The position numbers were made by a program, and so were the translations under genes. Below are positions 34,289 through 43,206 of a DNA stretch of 64,000 nt, one piece after another (within the stretch, counting starts at the first letter, position 1; each line of letters opens with the position of its first letter). The notes under the pieces were generated by a model, which saw nothing but the letters and a program-made list of their open reading frames with translations, ran no database searches and had not been told where the DNA came from. Source of the DNA: JABDBL01 sp963845445 (lineage in GTDB: Bacteria > Cyanobacteriota > Vampirovibrionia > Obscuribacterales > Obscuribacteraceae); NCBI GenBank assembly GCA_963845445.1, contig CAWJSE010000002.1, forward strand, positions 2,914,001-2,978,000. The letters run 5' to 3'.

Positions 34289-35245
34289 ATGATTGGCGCA
34301 ACTCTTGGATACAAAAGCATGGATTCTTTTATTAACCCGTCACATGAACGCCATCCAGCCAAAATCATTCTGGAGATAGATTTGCCTAGTGACGCCCAGT
34401 CAACTAGCAAGCTCTTCTTTGATTCGTATAACTGTCAATCAGAAAAAGAGAACACTTTGCCAGCACTGGACCAAATGCTAGCTAGGCAAGCCGTGTCCGA
34501 AGTAGTCCAGAAACTCTTGCTGGAAATGTCATATCTAACAGCCTTAGTCCGCTACTATGAGAACCTTTATTATTTTCAGTCCGCAATCGGCTCACCTTTT
34601 GATGCTCAGCAATATCCAAAACCTTATTCTAGGCAAAATCTAACCCGGCCCCCTGCAGGCAATTTTGCACCGCGATGGCATTATCCAAAAGCACTTAGCT
34701 CAGAACAAGCAGAAAATTTTTCAATAAAGCATTTTTACCCTTCCCCAATTGATTCTTTTGGACTTTCATGTAAAGAACCTGCCGAGCAAAATCACTTTTC
34801 GTCTTTGCCAAGCAAACTGATTTCTATTGCTAGAAATAATTTGGGTCGTCCTGTCTGGGCTTTTACTAAATTTGCTTCTGTTTGTCAGTTTGGCTATTTA
34901 GGCTGTGCAGCTACAGTAAGCAAATTGCTACAAGAGGCTGGTTTGAATATTAAAGGCTCGGCTAGCGTTAGTGCTCTGGTGGGCGAGTTGGACAATTTAG
35001 GCTGGCACAAAATAAGAATCTCGGACAAAAATCAATTTCAAGTTGGCGATATCGTTTATGGATTAAACGGCAGCCATGCTCACATAGGTATTATCACTGT
35101 CGCAGATAAAGACAAAGTTTTGGTGTGTGACAATAGCTCAAGCAGCGGTATTCTGAAAGAACGCTCTATCGAAAGCGGTGGTTCTTTTACGCCCGAGGGA
35201 CGCTTCGCCGGTAATCTTTATGTAATGCGAGCGGGTGGTAGCTAA
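34289..35245 (+). CDS. NlpC/P60- or CHAP-like cysteine peptidase domain protein
   Basis: 318 residues. The C-terminal ~130 residues look like a papain-fold peptidoglycan hydrolase: FGYLGCAATVSKLLQEAG carries the putative nucleophile Cys at the head of a helix, FQVGDIVYGLNGSHAHIGII carries the His, and KVLVCDNSSSSG the polar third residue. The N-terminal half is helical and polar with no family match. There is no obvious signal peptide, which is odd for a wall hydrolase. Start at 34289 or the Met at 34319. Located upstream of vapBC on the same strand. Confidence 0.6.
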   Translation: MIGATLGYKSMDSFINPSHERHPAKIILEIDLPSDAQSTSKLFFDSYNCQSEKENTLPALDQMLARQAVSEVVQKLLLEMSYLTALVRYYENLYYFQSAIGSPFDAQQYPKPYSRQNLTRPPAGNFAPRWHYPKALSSEQAENFSIKHFYPSPIDSFGLSCKEPAEQNHFSSLPSKLISIARNNLGRPVWAFTKFASVCQFGYLGCAATVSKLLQEAGLNIKGSASVSALVGELDNLGWHKIRISDKNQFQVGDIVYGLNGSHAHIGIITVADKDKVLVCDNSSSSGILKERSIESGGSFTPEGRFAGNLYVMRAGGS

Positions 35246-35328
35246 GGAGCACAAGCGATTTGAAAGAGCCAGAACTTGAAAAGAATATCCAGATAGTATA
35301 TACTATAAGTCTAGACTTTGGGAGTGCC

Positions 35329-35565
35329 ATGAAAACAGCAAAATTATTTCGCAATGGTCAAAGCCAAGCCGTAAGATTGCCACAAGAATTTCGATTTGAA
35401 GGTAGCGAAGTTTTTGTTAAGCGTATGGGAAATGCTGTGGTGCTTATCCCCCAAAAGCATAGCTGGGACACTCTGCTAAATAGTCTCTCTCTTTTTTCGG
35501 ATGACTTTATGCAAGAACGTAATCAACCTAAAGATCAGCAGGAGCGTCCAGGCATATTCGAATGA
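35329..35565 (+). CDS. vapB: VapB-type antitoxin
   Basis: 78 residues from ATG 35329, preceded by GGGAG. KTAKLFRNGQSQAVRLPQEFRF is the AbrB/SpoVT-like swapped-hairpin domain typical of VapB; VFVKRMGNAVVLIPQ completes it. The C-terminal tail would bind the PIN toxin. An in-frame upstream TTG exists but lacks a ribosome site. Overlaps vapC by four bases. Confidence 0.9.
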   Translation: MKTAKLFRNGQSQAVRLPQEFRFEGSEVFVKRMGNAVVLIPQKHSWDTLLNSLSLFSDDFMQERNQPKDQQERPGIFE

Positions 35566-35960
35566 AATACCTGCTGGACACCAATATTTGCATATACATA
35601 ATTAATTCTAAACCGGCAAAAATTGTTAGCAAATTCAATAACTATCATCCCGGCGAATTGAGCATATCTTCCGTTTCCGTTGCAGAGCTTAGATATGGAG
35701 CTGCCAAAAGCCACGCTACTGAAAAGAATAATTTGGCGCTAAATCAGTTTTTACTTCCCCTAGAGATTATCAATTTCGACCATAATACGGCGCTATTTTA
35801 TGGAAAATTACGCACCCAACTAGAAAGAAAAGGCAAGCCCATAGGTCCTCTAGATACTTTGATTGCTGCCACAGCTCTGGCCTATGATCTGATTCTAGTC
35901 ACTAATAACATGCAAGAGTTTAAGAGGATAGAAGAACTAAAATTACAAAATTGGATTTAG
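35562..35960 (+). CDS. vapC: VapC-type PIN-domain toxin
   Basis: 132 residues, full length. KYLLDTNICIYII carries the first Asp, SVSVAELRYGAAKS the Glu, GPLDTLIAATALA the third acidic residue, and LVTNNMQEF closes the fold. PIN toxins cut tRNA or rRNA when the antitoxin is lost. Intact, unlike the PIN gene at 13146-13584. Confidence 0.92.
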   Translation: MKYLLDTNICIYIINSKPAKIVSKFNNYHPGELSISSVSVAELRYGAAKSHATEKNNLALNQFLLPLEIINFDHNTALFYGKLRTQLERKGKPIGPLDTLIAATALAYDLILVTNNMQEFKRIEELKLQNWI

Positions 35961-35980
35961 CTGGTTATTAGTAAAGCGGG

Positions 35981-37282
35981 CTAAAATACTTTTACTTCTA
36001 ATTTTTCTTTTTCTGGATGATACATTGAATAACCAATAAAACCTTCTTCGATCAGGCTGTCGATTTGTTTGCGCATGTCTTTTTTCTTGGGCAAAAGTGA
36101 AACATTCTGGCCCTCTGCTCGTAAAATATTGGCTTTCAAAAACACCTCGGGAAGCGTATCGCGATCCTGATCAAAAATTACTGCGATTTTGCTTATATTG
36201 GTTTTTATGCCTAATTCCTTTTCCATAAGAATAGAAACGATGCGTTCAAAACCAATGGAAAAACCAAGAGCAGGCACATCTCGCCCCGAATATTTGCCCA
36301 CCATTTTGTCATAACGTCCACCACCGGCTATTGAATGTGCGGCTCCAGCAATAACTATTTCAAAAATTTGTCCTGTGTAATAACCCATACCACGCACTAA
36401 AGTAGGATCGAAAACGATAGCATAGCGACCGGCGGCGGCTTTAGTTATTGCCGTGATAACGTTATCCAGAGCCATAATTACTTCTTTATCGCAATTAGCT
36501 GGGATTTGGCTGAGGGCTGTCTGAGTTGTGTCCTTACTCGTTAAAGCGCCAAGCAAAGAACAAATTTTTTCTATCGCTTCATTGGCGTGACCATTAGCCA
36601 GCAATTCTTTTTTAACTCCAGGCAGACCGATTTTATCAAGCTTATCTATTTGAATAAAAACGTTGTCGAATAGCTCGTCCTTAAAGCCGCAAGATGCTAC
36701 TAAAGCAGTTAATATGCGGCGGTCATTAAGACGCACAGTAAATTTTTCAAAGCCCAAATTAAGCAATGCATCGGCAGTAGCCTGGATAAGCTCCATCTCC
36801 GCAATTTCTGACTTAATGCCAAAAGTATCTATATCACATTGGGTAAATTGACGGTAACGTCCTGCCTGAGGACTTTCTGCTCGCCACACAGACCCTACCT
36901 GTATAGACTTAAAAGGATAAGGCAATTGTGCTTGATTATGAGCAAAAAAGCGCACCAGAGGCACAGTTAAATCAAAACGCAAACCAAGATCACTTAATTC
37001 AGCTATAAGCTTTTTATGATCATTGCTATTCTCACTAAGAGCTTTTTCAAGCTTGTCACCACGTTTTAAAATCTCAAAAATCAGACTTAAATTTTCGCCA
37101 CCTTCCGACGTTTTTAATTGAGCGATATTTTCGACAGCCGGAGTTTCGATACGGGTAAAGCCGTATTGCTCATATGTTTTAACCAGGCTGCTTATTGCCC
37201 AATCGCGCAAAGCAGTTTCTTTGGGCAACATATCACGCATGCCCCGCGCCGGTGCTGTGCTGAAATTAGTACTAGTGCTCAT
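35981..37282 (-). CDS. hisS: Histidine--tRNA ligase
   Basis: 433 residues. Class II motifs are present: RGMRDMLPKE at the N-terminus, motif 2 VWRAESPQAGRYRQFTQCDID, the His-specific loop LVRGMGYYTGQIFEI, and motif 3 ALGFSIGFERI. The C-terminal anticodon domain (KIAVIFDQDRD...) is also present. Charges tRNA-His. Core chromosomal gene; a yoeB toxin gene lies just upstream on the same strand. Confidence 0.96.
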   Translation of the reverse strand: MSTSTNFSTAPARGMRDMLPKETALRDWAISSLVKTYEQYGFTRIETPAVENIAQLKTSEGGENLSLIFEILKRGDKLEKALSENSNDHKKLIAELSDLGLRFDLTVPLVRFFAHNQAQLPYPFKSIQVGSVWRAESPQAGRYRQFTQCDIDTFGIKSEIAEMELIQATADALLNLGFEKFTVRLNDRRILTALVASCGFKDELFDNVFIQIDKLDKIGLPGVKKELLANGHANEAIEKICSLLGALTSKDTTQTALSQIPANCDKEVIMALDNVITAITKAAAGRYAIVFDPTLVRGMGYYTGQIFEIVIAGAAHSIAGGGRYDKMVGKYSGRDVPALGFSIGFERIVSILMEKELGIKTNISKIAVIFDQDRDTLPEVFLKANILRAEGQNVSLLPKKKDMRKQIDSLIEEGFIGYSMYHPEKEKLEVKVF

Positions 37283-37342
37283 TTTTTCTCCTCAAACCTG
37301 GGCAAAATCCCTAATTGAGCCATATGCTTGCTCAAAGAATTA

Positions 37343-37597
37343 TTAGTAATGATAGCGGCATTGGGCTATGTATACTATTTTATTTTCTATTTTGTACACG
37401 AGGCGATGTTCTTGATTTATTCGCCTAGACCAATATTCCTTTCGATCAAACTTTAAAGGTTCCGGTTTACCAATTCCAGCAAAAGGCTGGCGCTGAATGT
37501 CCTTTATAAGCTCGTTGACTCTTTGTAATAACTTAGAATCATTTTGTTGCCAGTAAATATAATTTTCCCAAGCCTTGTCGCTAAAACATAAGTTCAA
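37343..37597 (-). CDS. yoeB: YoeB-type mRNA endonuclease toxin
   Basis: 84 residues, the exact length of E. coli YoeB. NLCFSDKAWENYIYWQ, LIKDIQRQPFAGIGKPEPLK, YWSRRINQEHRLVY and the C-terminal CRYHY are all present, so catalytic Glu46, Arg65, His83 and Tyr84 equivalents are retained. It cuts mRNA on the ribosome. Its yefM antitoxin lies upstream on the same strand but is separated by about 0.5 kb of tandem repeats instead of the usual overlap. Confidence 0.93.
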   Translation of the reverse strand: MNLCFSDKAWENYIYWQQNDSKLLQRVNELIKDIQRQPFAGIGKPEPLKFDRKEYWSRRINQEHRLVYKIENKIVYIAQCRYHY

Positions 37598-37616
37598 TCG
37601 ATCGATCCTTCTGTAA

Positions 37617-38175
37617 GCGCTGCCTCGGCTTCGTCCCTCGCCTCAACGCGCGTATCCTCGTTCGTTCGCCTGCAGACGTCTCACCGCCGTCTTTGTCTCA
37701 CTTGCCCTTATCTACCTTATTTAAGCGCTGCCTCGGCTTCGTCCCTCGCCTCAACGCGCGTATCCTCGTTCGTTTGCCTGCAGACGTCTCACCGCCGTCT
37801 TTGTCTCACTTGCCCTTATCTACCTTATTTAAGCGCTGCCTCGGCTTCGTCCCTCGCCTCAACGCGCGTATCCTCGTTCGTTCGCCTGCAGACGTCTCAC
37901 CGCCGTCTTTGTCTCACTTGCCCTTATCTACCTTATTTAAGCGCTGCCTCGGCTTCGTCCCTCGCCTCAACGCGCGTATCCTCGTTCGTTTGCCTGCAGA
38001 CGTCTCACCGCCGTCTTTGTCTCACTTGCCCTTATCTACCTTATTTAAGCGCTGCCTCGGCTTCGTCCCTCGCCTCAACGCGCGTATTATTGTTCGTTCC
38101 GTTGCGGACGCCTCACCGTCGCCCTCCACTGCACTAGGTTGTACTATCCTTATTTATGCGCTGCCTCGGCTTTTC
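37617..38175. repeat. Array of 108-bp tandem repeats inside yefM-yoeB
   Basis: The unit starting GCGCTGCCTCGGCTTCG begins at 37617, 37725, 37833, 37941 and 38049 (spacing 108 each time) and a partial, more diverged unit begins at 38158. Copies 1-4 differ at only a base or two (TTCG or TTTG); copy 5 is diverged in its second half. The unit is G+C-richer than the flanks. As 108 is divisible by three, one frame is open throughout, but there is no start site and the composition looks non-coding. The array replaces the antitoxin-toxin junction. Confidence 0.93.
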
Positions 38176-38421
38176 GATTAACTTTCTCTTTTTTGCCTTG
38201 CCCGCCTCAATTTCGGCAATAGATTCCATTAGATGGGCAGCATTCTTAGGGCTGCGGAGAAGATAAAGAGTTTCCATCAATGATTCATATTCGTCCAAAG
38301 ACATCATCACTACGGATTTGGCATTTTGTCTTGTAATGGTTACCGGATTATAGTCATCGCAAACTTGTTCCATGACTTTGGCAAAATTGCCGCGAGCTGA
38401 ACTATAAGATATGGTGTCCAT
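38134..38421 (-). CDS. yefM: YefM-type antitoxin with array-derived tail
   Basis: 95 residues from the ATG at 38421 (an earlier in-frame start at 38451 exists). DTISYSSARGNFAKVMEQV, PVTITRQNAKSVVMMSLDEY and ETLYLLRSPKNAAHLM match YefM closely. The usual C-terminus ends about at KLIE; here ten more residues (PRQRINKDST) are encoded by the last diverged repeat unit. The gap to yoeB breaks translational coupling, which normally keeps antitoxin in excess. Confidence 0.9.
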   Translation of the reverse strand: MDTISYSSARGNFAKVMEQVCDDYNPVTITRQNAKSVVMMSLDEYESLMETLYLLRSPKNAAHLMESIAEIEAGKAKKRKLIEKPRQRINKDSTT

Positions 38422-38545
38422 TGTCTTTATTCTATCCTCAACATTGTACATGTACAGAATATTGTACCATTGTATTCCTAATACGGCAGAATATCAAGAG
38501 CAAAAGAGGGTATTCTCTTTAGATAGCCTTAGCTGTCTTTTAGAA

Positions 38546-39016
38546 TTATTTTCGCCGTTGCCGAAAAAATTCTTGCAGCAATTTTTGACACTCTTCTTTC
38601 ATGATGCCGCCTGTTACTTCAGGTATGGGATAAGGACGGCCCGGAACAAACAAATTGAATTTAGAAGCAACTGCCCCTGAATTTTCATCATAGGCTCCGA
38701 AAACAAGTCTTGAAACCCTGGACTGCATTATTGTCTCAGCGCATATTGGACAAGGCTCCAGGGTTGTGTACAAAGTTGTGCCATCAAGTCGCCAGCTCTT
38801 TTGCATAAAACAAGCCTGGCGGATTGCTATTATCTCTGCATGGTCAGTAGGATCTTGCGTCTTTTCTTTTTGATTATGTCCTTTAGCTATCAATACATTG
38901 TCGCGCACAAGAATACAACCAACAGGTACATCTTCTCCAGCGATGCGAGCCTCATTCAGGGCCAGTTCCATCCAATAGAGATCAGAATATTTCTCCTGTT
39001 TCAAAACAAAATCCAT
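38546..39016 (-). CDS. tadA: tRNA-specific adenosine deaminase
   Basis: 156 residues. The zinc site is complete: DHAEIIAI with His and catalytic Glu, and LEPCPICAETI with the two Cys. VPVGCILVRDN and SRLVFGAYDENSGA are typical of TadA. It converts A34 to inosine in tRNA-Arg(ACG). It follows a 61-residue gene by 11 bases, probably in one operon. Confidence 0.94.
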   Translation of the reverse strand: MDFVLKQEKYSDLYWMELALNEARIAGEDVPVGCILVRDNVLIAKGHNQKEKTQDPTDHAEIIAIRQACFMQKSWRLDGTTLYTTLEPCPICAETIMQSRVSRLVFGAYDENSGAVASKFNLFVPGRPYPIPEVTGGIMKEECQKLLQEFFRQRRK

Positions 39017-39027
39017 CCCAGGCTAGT

Positions 39028-39213
39028 TTAACCACCAAAGAATGAAGGTTTCCCTGAAGACCCTGGCTTGTGGGAGGAAAAAGCTTCCTCAACAATCAAA
39101 GCAGCAATCTTAGGAATTATTTTGCTTAGAGCCTCTATCTGTTCTTCTGTAAATTTAGCTCCTGTTTCTTCAAGTGCTTTCCGGATAATGCGCTCCGCCT
39201 CTGATTTAAACAT
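39028..39213 (-). CDS. Small helical protein, unknown
   Basis: 61 residues with a good AGGAG ribosome site before the ATG. AERIIRKALEETGAKFTEEQIEALSKIIPKIAALI would form two or three amphipathic helices; the tail is Gly/Ser-rich (GSSGKPSFFGG). No family recognised. Upstream of tadA on the same strand with an 11-base gap. Confidence 0.6.
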   Translation of the reverse strand: MFKSEAERIIRKALEETGAKFTEEQIEALSKIIPKIAALIVEEAFSSHKPGSSGKPSFFGG

Positions 39214-39287
39214 TATTTTCTCCTGTTCTTTGTGCCTAATTAGCCAATCGATAATGGACCATGTTTGGGTAATGTTTTATTAAAAAC

Positions 39288-40253
39288 TTACCTATTATAA
39301 CTTATAACTTCTTGCACCACCTGTAGTATCACATCATTTACTGGACCAATTGTTGTGCCTTCGATCCCTTTTGTTTTTCTCTCTACCAACCATTGCAAGA
39401 ACAAAAGGCGACTAAGTGCCTCGAGAGAAGGCAGAAGAGCTACCACATCGCTTATTTGACGGGCCGACTCATCGCAATATGCCTCAATCACTTGATCTTT
39501 AAAGCTATTAAATTCGCCATTCTTTTTATGAGCTGAGGTGATTGTGGCCAGGTCGAACAAGGGCACGCCAATGAATGTGAACCAAGACCAATCAATTACA
39601 GATAAGCGGTTATTATGCCAAATGACATTTTCTGCATAATAGTCTCCATGGACTAGTGATATAGGCTCCCGGGCGAATTGTGAAGCCAAGCTAGAGGCTA
39701 ATTTCATGAGCGCAATTTCGTCCTTATTTGTTAGCAATTGCCAGTCTTTTAAGGGCTTTAGTAAGCTGTCTGCGAGGCCAGTGTAATTGATAGGTGTGAT
39801 GGCCCTCAGAATATCTGTTTGCATGAGCTCATCTACTCGGTAAACATAGGCGCGATGCATTTTGGCTAAATCCTCGCCAAGCATAGCGGCAATTTTAGGG
39901 TTTCCGATATTAACCAAAGACTGATTTCCTAGGTCTTCCAAGAATAATGCGGTTATAGATCCATAATGAGCGGCTAGATAAAGCTGGGCTGAATTGGACA
40001 CCGATGGTATTAGCACTCGTTCAAGTATGTCTTTCTCTATATCCCAGGGAGGAAGAACCAGCTTATAGATAATTGAGAAGGGCAGACTGTCTGCGATCCA
40101 TATACGTTCCACATAAGAAAGATCGCGATGTCTCAGCACTTCCCTCTTGATAATATTTACAGGATGTCCATAAAATTCTGCCAGCCAGCTGTCAAGACGC
40201 TCTTGCGGCACGGGCTCTAATAATTCAAGGCTAGAATTTTCTTCTGATCTCAC
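39288..40253 (-). CDS. Aminoglycoside phosphotransferase-family kinase-like protein
   Basis: 321 residues. The catalytic loop LVHGDYYAENVIWHNN and metal loop SVIDWSWFTFGVPLFDLA-type sequence (VIDWSW) are the APH/choline-kinase-like pattern. ALFLEDLG is the hinge region. These enzymes phosphorylate small alcohol-bearing substrates such as homoserine, choline, sugars or drugs; the substrate here cannot be told. Located between tadA and dnaK on the same strand but with its own spacing. Confidence 0.8.
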   Translation of the reverse strand: MRSEENSSLELLEPVPQERLDSWLAEFYGHPVNIIKREVLRHRDLSYVERIWIADSLPFSIIYKLVLPPWDIEKDILERVLIPSVSNSAQLYLAAHYGSITALFLEDLGNQSLVNIGNPKIAAMLGEDLAKMHRAYVYRVDELMQTDILRAITPINYTGLADSLLKPLKDWQLLTNKDEIALMKLASSLASQFAREPISLVHGDYYAENVIWHNNRLSVIDWSWFTFIGVPLFDLATITSAHKKNGEFNSFKDQVIEAYCDESARQISDVVALLPSLEALSRLLFLQWLVERKTKGIEGTTIGPVNDVILQVVQEVISYNR

Positions 40254-40346
40254 ACCAATCCTGCAACCATTTCTAAACTAATATATTAGACCTCTTGGAT
40301 AGGTCAGTCATAACTTTATTTTGGTTGTTGAGAAGAGTCCCTGACT

Positions 40347-42260
40347 TTATTCTTTCGGGCTGACTTCGGCGTCTATGACATCTTCATTGCTGGCAGAACC
40401 ACTGGTCGTGTCACCATTGGATCCGTTGGGCGAAGCTCCATGTCCTGCTCCAGCGCTTTGCCCTTTAGAAGCAAGTTCTTGTTGCAGGGTAACTAATACT
40501 CCGCGTAAATCGTTCATCAAGCCTTTAAGAGCCTCAGTTTCTGCCTTTTGCTCAATCTTCTGCCGCAATTCGGTGATTAATTGCTCGGCGCGAGACTTAG
40601 CTGTAGATGATACATCACCCAGTTCTTTTATTTGTCGCTCCACGGTATAGCACAAGCTATCTGCTTCATTGCGTGTATCTGCTGCTTCTTTAGACAATTT
40701 ATCTTGTGCCGCATGAGCTTCCGCTTCTTTAACTAGGCGCTCAATATCATCTTTCTGCAAATTAGTAGAAGCAGTTATGGCTATTTTTTGTTCCTTGCCG
40801 GTAGCTTGATCGCGTGCAGTGACATTCAAAATGCCGTTGGCATCTATGTCAAAAGATACTTCCACTCGTGGCATACCACGTGGCGAAGGTTGTATACCAT
40901 CAAGACGGAAATTACCCAAAAGTTTATTGTCGTGAGCCATCGGTCTTTCACCTTGGTAAACCTGAATGTCTACGCCCGGTTGATTGTCTTCGGCTGTAGA
41001 GAAAATCTCTGACTTATGTGTTGGTATGGTCGTGTTACGCTCTACCAATTTAGTGAAAACACCACCCATCGTTTCAATACCGAGAGACAATGGTGTGACA
41101 TCGAGCAAAACAACATCGCTTACTTCACCAGCTAAAACGCCGGCTTGAATGGCAGCTCCAATGGCTACCACTTCATCGGGGTTAACACTTTGATTTGGCT
41201 CTTTGCCACCAGTTAAACTTTTAACTAGAACTTGTACAGCTGGAATACGTGTTGAACCACCAACTAAGACCACCTCATCTATTTGCCCGGTAGTTAGTTT
41301 GGCATCTCTTAACGCTTGTTCTACTGGACCACGGCAACGCTCTACTAAATGTCTGGTTAGTTCGTCGAATTTGGCGCGTGTAAGACGTAAGTCCAAATGT
41401 TTTGGACCAGTCTCATTGGCGGTAATGAAGGGCAAAGAAATATTGGTTTCGGTCACCGAAGAAAGTTCGATTTTTGCTTTCTCAGCCCCCTCTGTCAGTC
41501 TTTGCAAAGCTTGCGGGTCTTTGCGTAAATCAATGCCCTCTAATTTTTTGAATTCATCAGCTGCCCAGTCTACTATGACATGATCGAAATCATCCCCGCC
41601 TAAGTGGGTATCGCCAGATGTTGATTTGACTTCGAAAACACCGTCGCCTACTTCAAGAACCGAAACATCGAAAGTACCACCACCCAAATCAAAAACCAAA
41701 ATAGTCTCATTATGTTTTTTGTCGATACCATAAGCAAGGGCTGCTGCAGTTGGCTCATTTATAATTCTGAGCACGTCTAGTCCAGCAATTGTGCCAGCAT
41801 TTTTGGTAGATTGACGCTGAGAATCGTTAAAATAGGCTGGTACAGTAATAACGGCGCTAGTTACTTTTTCGCCCAGATACTTTTCTGCATCTTCTTTTAA
41901 TTTGCGCAAAATCATGGCTGAAATTTCTTCTGGGGAATAATCTTTGCCTTGAATTGAAACTTTGCAGCCGCCGTCCGAACCTTCTTTTACTTTATAAGAT
42001 ACAAGACCGCGTTCATGAGCCGTTTCTTCAAAGCGTCGCCCAATAAAGCGCTTAATGGAATAAACAGTATTTTGTGGGTTAACTACAGCTTGACGGCGAG
42101 CTAATTGTCCGACTAGGCGTTCACCAGTTTTAGTAAAAGCTACAACCGAGGGAGTTGTGCGAGCACCTTCCGAATTAGCAATGACAACAGGCTTACCACC
42201 TTCCATTACTGCTACGACAGAGTTAGTAGTGCCTAAATCTATACCTAGTGACTTACCCAT
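40347..42260 (-). CDS. dnaK: Chaperone protein DnaK
   Basis: 637 residues. IGIDLGTTNSVVAVMEGG, VPAYFNDSQRQSTKNAG, NEPTAAALAYG, LVFDLGGGTFDVSVL and VLVGGSTRIPAVQ cover the Hsp70 ATPase; the substrate domain has DVTPLSLGIETMGG; the end is EDVIDAEVSPKE. ATP-driven folding chaperone. A GAGGA ribosome site precedes the ATG. No grpE or dnaJ is adjacent. The upstream inverted repeat at 42299-42322 is not the CIRCE sequence. Confidence 0.97.
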   Translation of the reverse strand: MGKSLGIDLGTTNSVVAVMEGGKPVVIANSEGARTTPSVVAFTKTGERLVGQLARRQAVVNPQNTVYSIKRFIGRRFEETAHERGLVSYKVKEGSDGGCKVSIQGKDYSPEEISAMILRKLKEDAEKYLGEKVTSAVITVPAYFNDSQRQSTKNAGTIAGLDVLRIINEPTAAALAYGIDKKHNETILVFDLGGGTFDVSVLEVGDGVFEVKSTSGDTHLGGDDFDHVIVDWAADEFKKLEGIDLRKDPQALQRLTEGAEKAKIELSSVTETNISLPFITANETGPKHLDLRLTRAKFDELTRHLVERCRGPVEQALRDAKLTTGQIDEVVLVGGSTRIPAVQVLVKSLTGGKEPNQSVNPDEVVAIGAAIQAGVLAGEVSDVVLLDVTPLSLGIETMGGVFTKLVERNTTIPTHKSEIFSTAEDNQPGVDIQVYQGERPMAHDNKLLGNFRLDGIQPSPRGMPRVEVSFDIDANGILNVTARDQATGKEQKIAITASTNLQKDDIERLVKEAEAHAAQDKLSKEAADTRNEADSLCYTVERQIKELGDVSSTAKSRAEQLITELRQKIEQKAETEALKGLMNDLRGVLVTLQQELASKGQSAGAGHGASPNGSNGDTTSGSASNEDVIDAEVSPKE

Positions 42261-42298
42261 TTAAAATTCCTCACCTGTGTTAGAAAAAAAATTATAAA

Positions 42299-42322
42299 GA
42301 TATGGCCTCGTCGAGGATATCT
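42299..42322 (-). promoter_or_regulatory. Inverted repeat upstream of dnaK
   Basis: GATAT, CCTCG, one-base centre, CGAGG, ATATC with a two-base asymmetry, about 40-60 bases before the dnaK start. Placement suggests an operator or transcript-leader hairpin. It does not match CIRCE (TTAGCACTC). Confidence 0.4.
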
Positions 42323-42436
42323 TCTTACATGCAACTCTACAAAATAGTAAGGCTAACCCGCCAAAAAATAAGGAAAGGATCACAACTTATAAACAATTTG
42401 TGTTATCAAGACCAGTCTGATGCAGAGTCAGATAAA

Positions 42437-42679
42437 GCTTAATTGACATCTTTCCGCAAGATTTTCTGCTTAGCTAGCGCAGCCACGCTAGCTCTCGAAG
42501 GCAACAATTAATATTTCCAATCGAATAAATGCTTATTAAGCTCTTCTGTCTTCACCCTACTTGCAGCCGAACTGCTGTGATACATGCTATTGACTGTCTT
42601 TGTTGCAAAGTGAAAGGATGAAATATCGTTCGCTTTTTTGATGAGGAGGTCCGTCGCACAGTTCAACAGGAGTAGGCAC
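42437..42679. other. Left edge of a G+C-rich island, non-coding
   Basis: AT-rich with the hairpin TAGCGCAGCCACGCTA (about 42473-42488), similar to those in leaders A and B and at 51130. No gene is seen before the AGGAG at 42668. Confidence 0.45.
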
Positions 42680-42991
42680 ATGCCTAAACACAAAGAGTGC
42701 AATACAGAGTGCAATGAAGCCCGGCGTGCCCTTGAGGATCGATCCATCGTACAAATGAATTCTGCCCACTTCGCCGCCTACCTCATGCACATCTCCAACT
42801 GCCAGGGGTGTTATGAGCGGGCTGAAGGCAAAAGCAACCAGCACTTCTCCTCTTTGCACTGGGACAGTGGAGTTTGGAGGAGGGACCCGATTTTCGATCA
42901 GCTCCTTTCTTTGCGAGAAGAGCGCTACCGGCAAGCCAGGGCTGCTAAGAGAAAGAAAAGGAGAAAGCAGTTTCTGCCTAGATTCGTATGA
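42680..42991 (+). CDS. Small protein with HxxxCxxC motif (anti-sigma-like zinc site)
   Basis: 103 residues from ATG 42680, with AGGAG eight bases upstream. AHFAAYLMHISNCQGCYER contains His-x3-Cys-x2-Cys, the zinc-binding motif seen in ZAS anti-sigma factors, in a similar helix context. The C-terminus is strongly basic (ARAAKRKKRRKQ). No membrane segment. An anti-sigma or nucleic-acid-binding role is possible but the basic tail is unusual for anti-sigma factors. Confidence 0.5.
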   Translation: MPKHKECNTECNEARRALEDRSIVQMNSAHFAAYLMHISNCQGCYERAEGKSNQHFSSLHWDSGVWRRDPIFDQLLSLREERYRQARAAKRKKRRKQFLPRFV

Positions 42992-43206
42992 CACCAATCG
43001 CACCTCTATCCCAGAGCCTGGTGTTGGCAGTAAACTGATTACGAGCGGCAAGGTCGCGGAGAGTTCAAGGCAGATATCGTACGATTTTTGAGCGAACTGC
43101 AATTGCTATCCCGCTCGAAATGAGACGGCAGTCACAAGGTGGAGATAGTCCGGCGGAACCTATGCTTTTGCTAAGGATAGCTAAACCCCCTGGGAGAACA
43201 CTACAA

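Noticed and set aside
37693..38181. Open frame of 162 codons with a 36-residue repeat on the plus strand
   Set aside because: It is the by-product of a 108-bp tandem repeat whose length is divisible by three; no ribosome site, and it runs antisense through the yefM-yoeB junction.
42587..43102. 171-codon minus-strand frame opposite the HxxxCxxC gene
   Set aside because: No ribosome site or domain; the plus-strand gene has AGGAG at good spacing and the motif.
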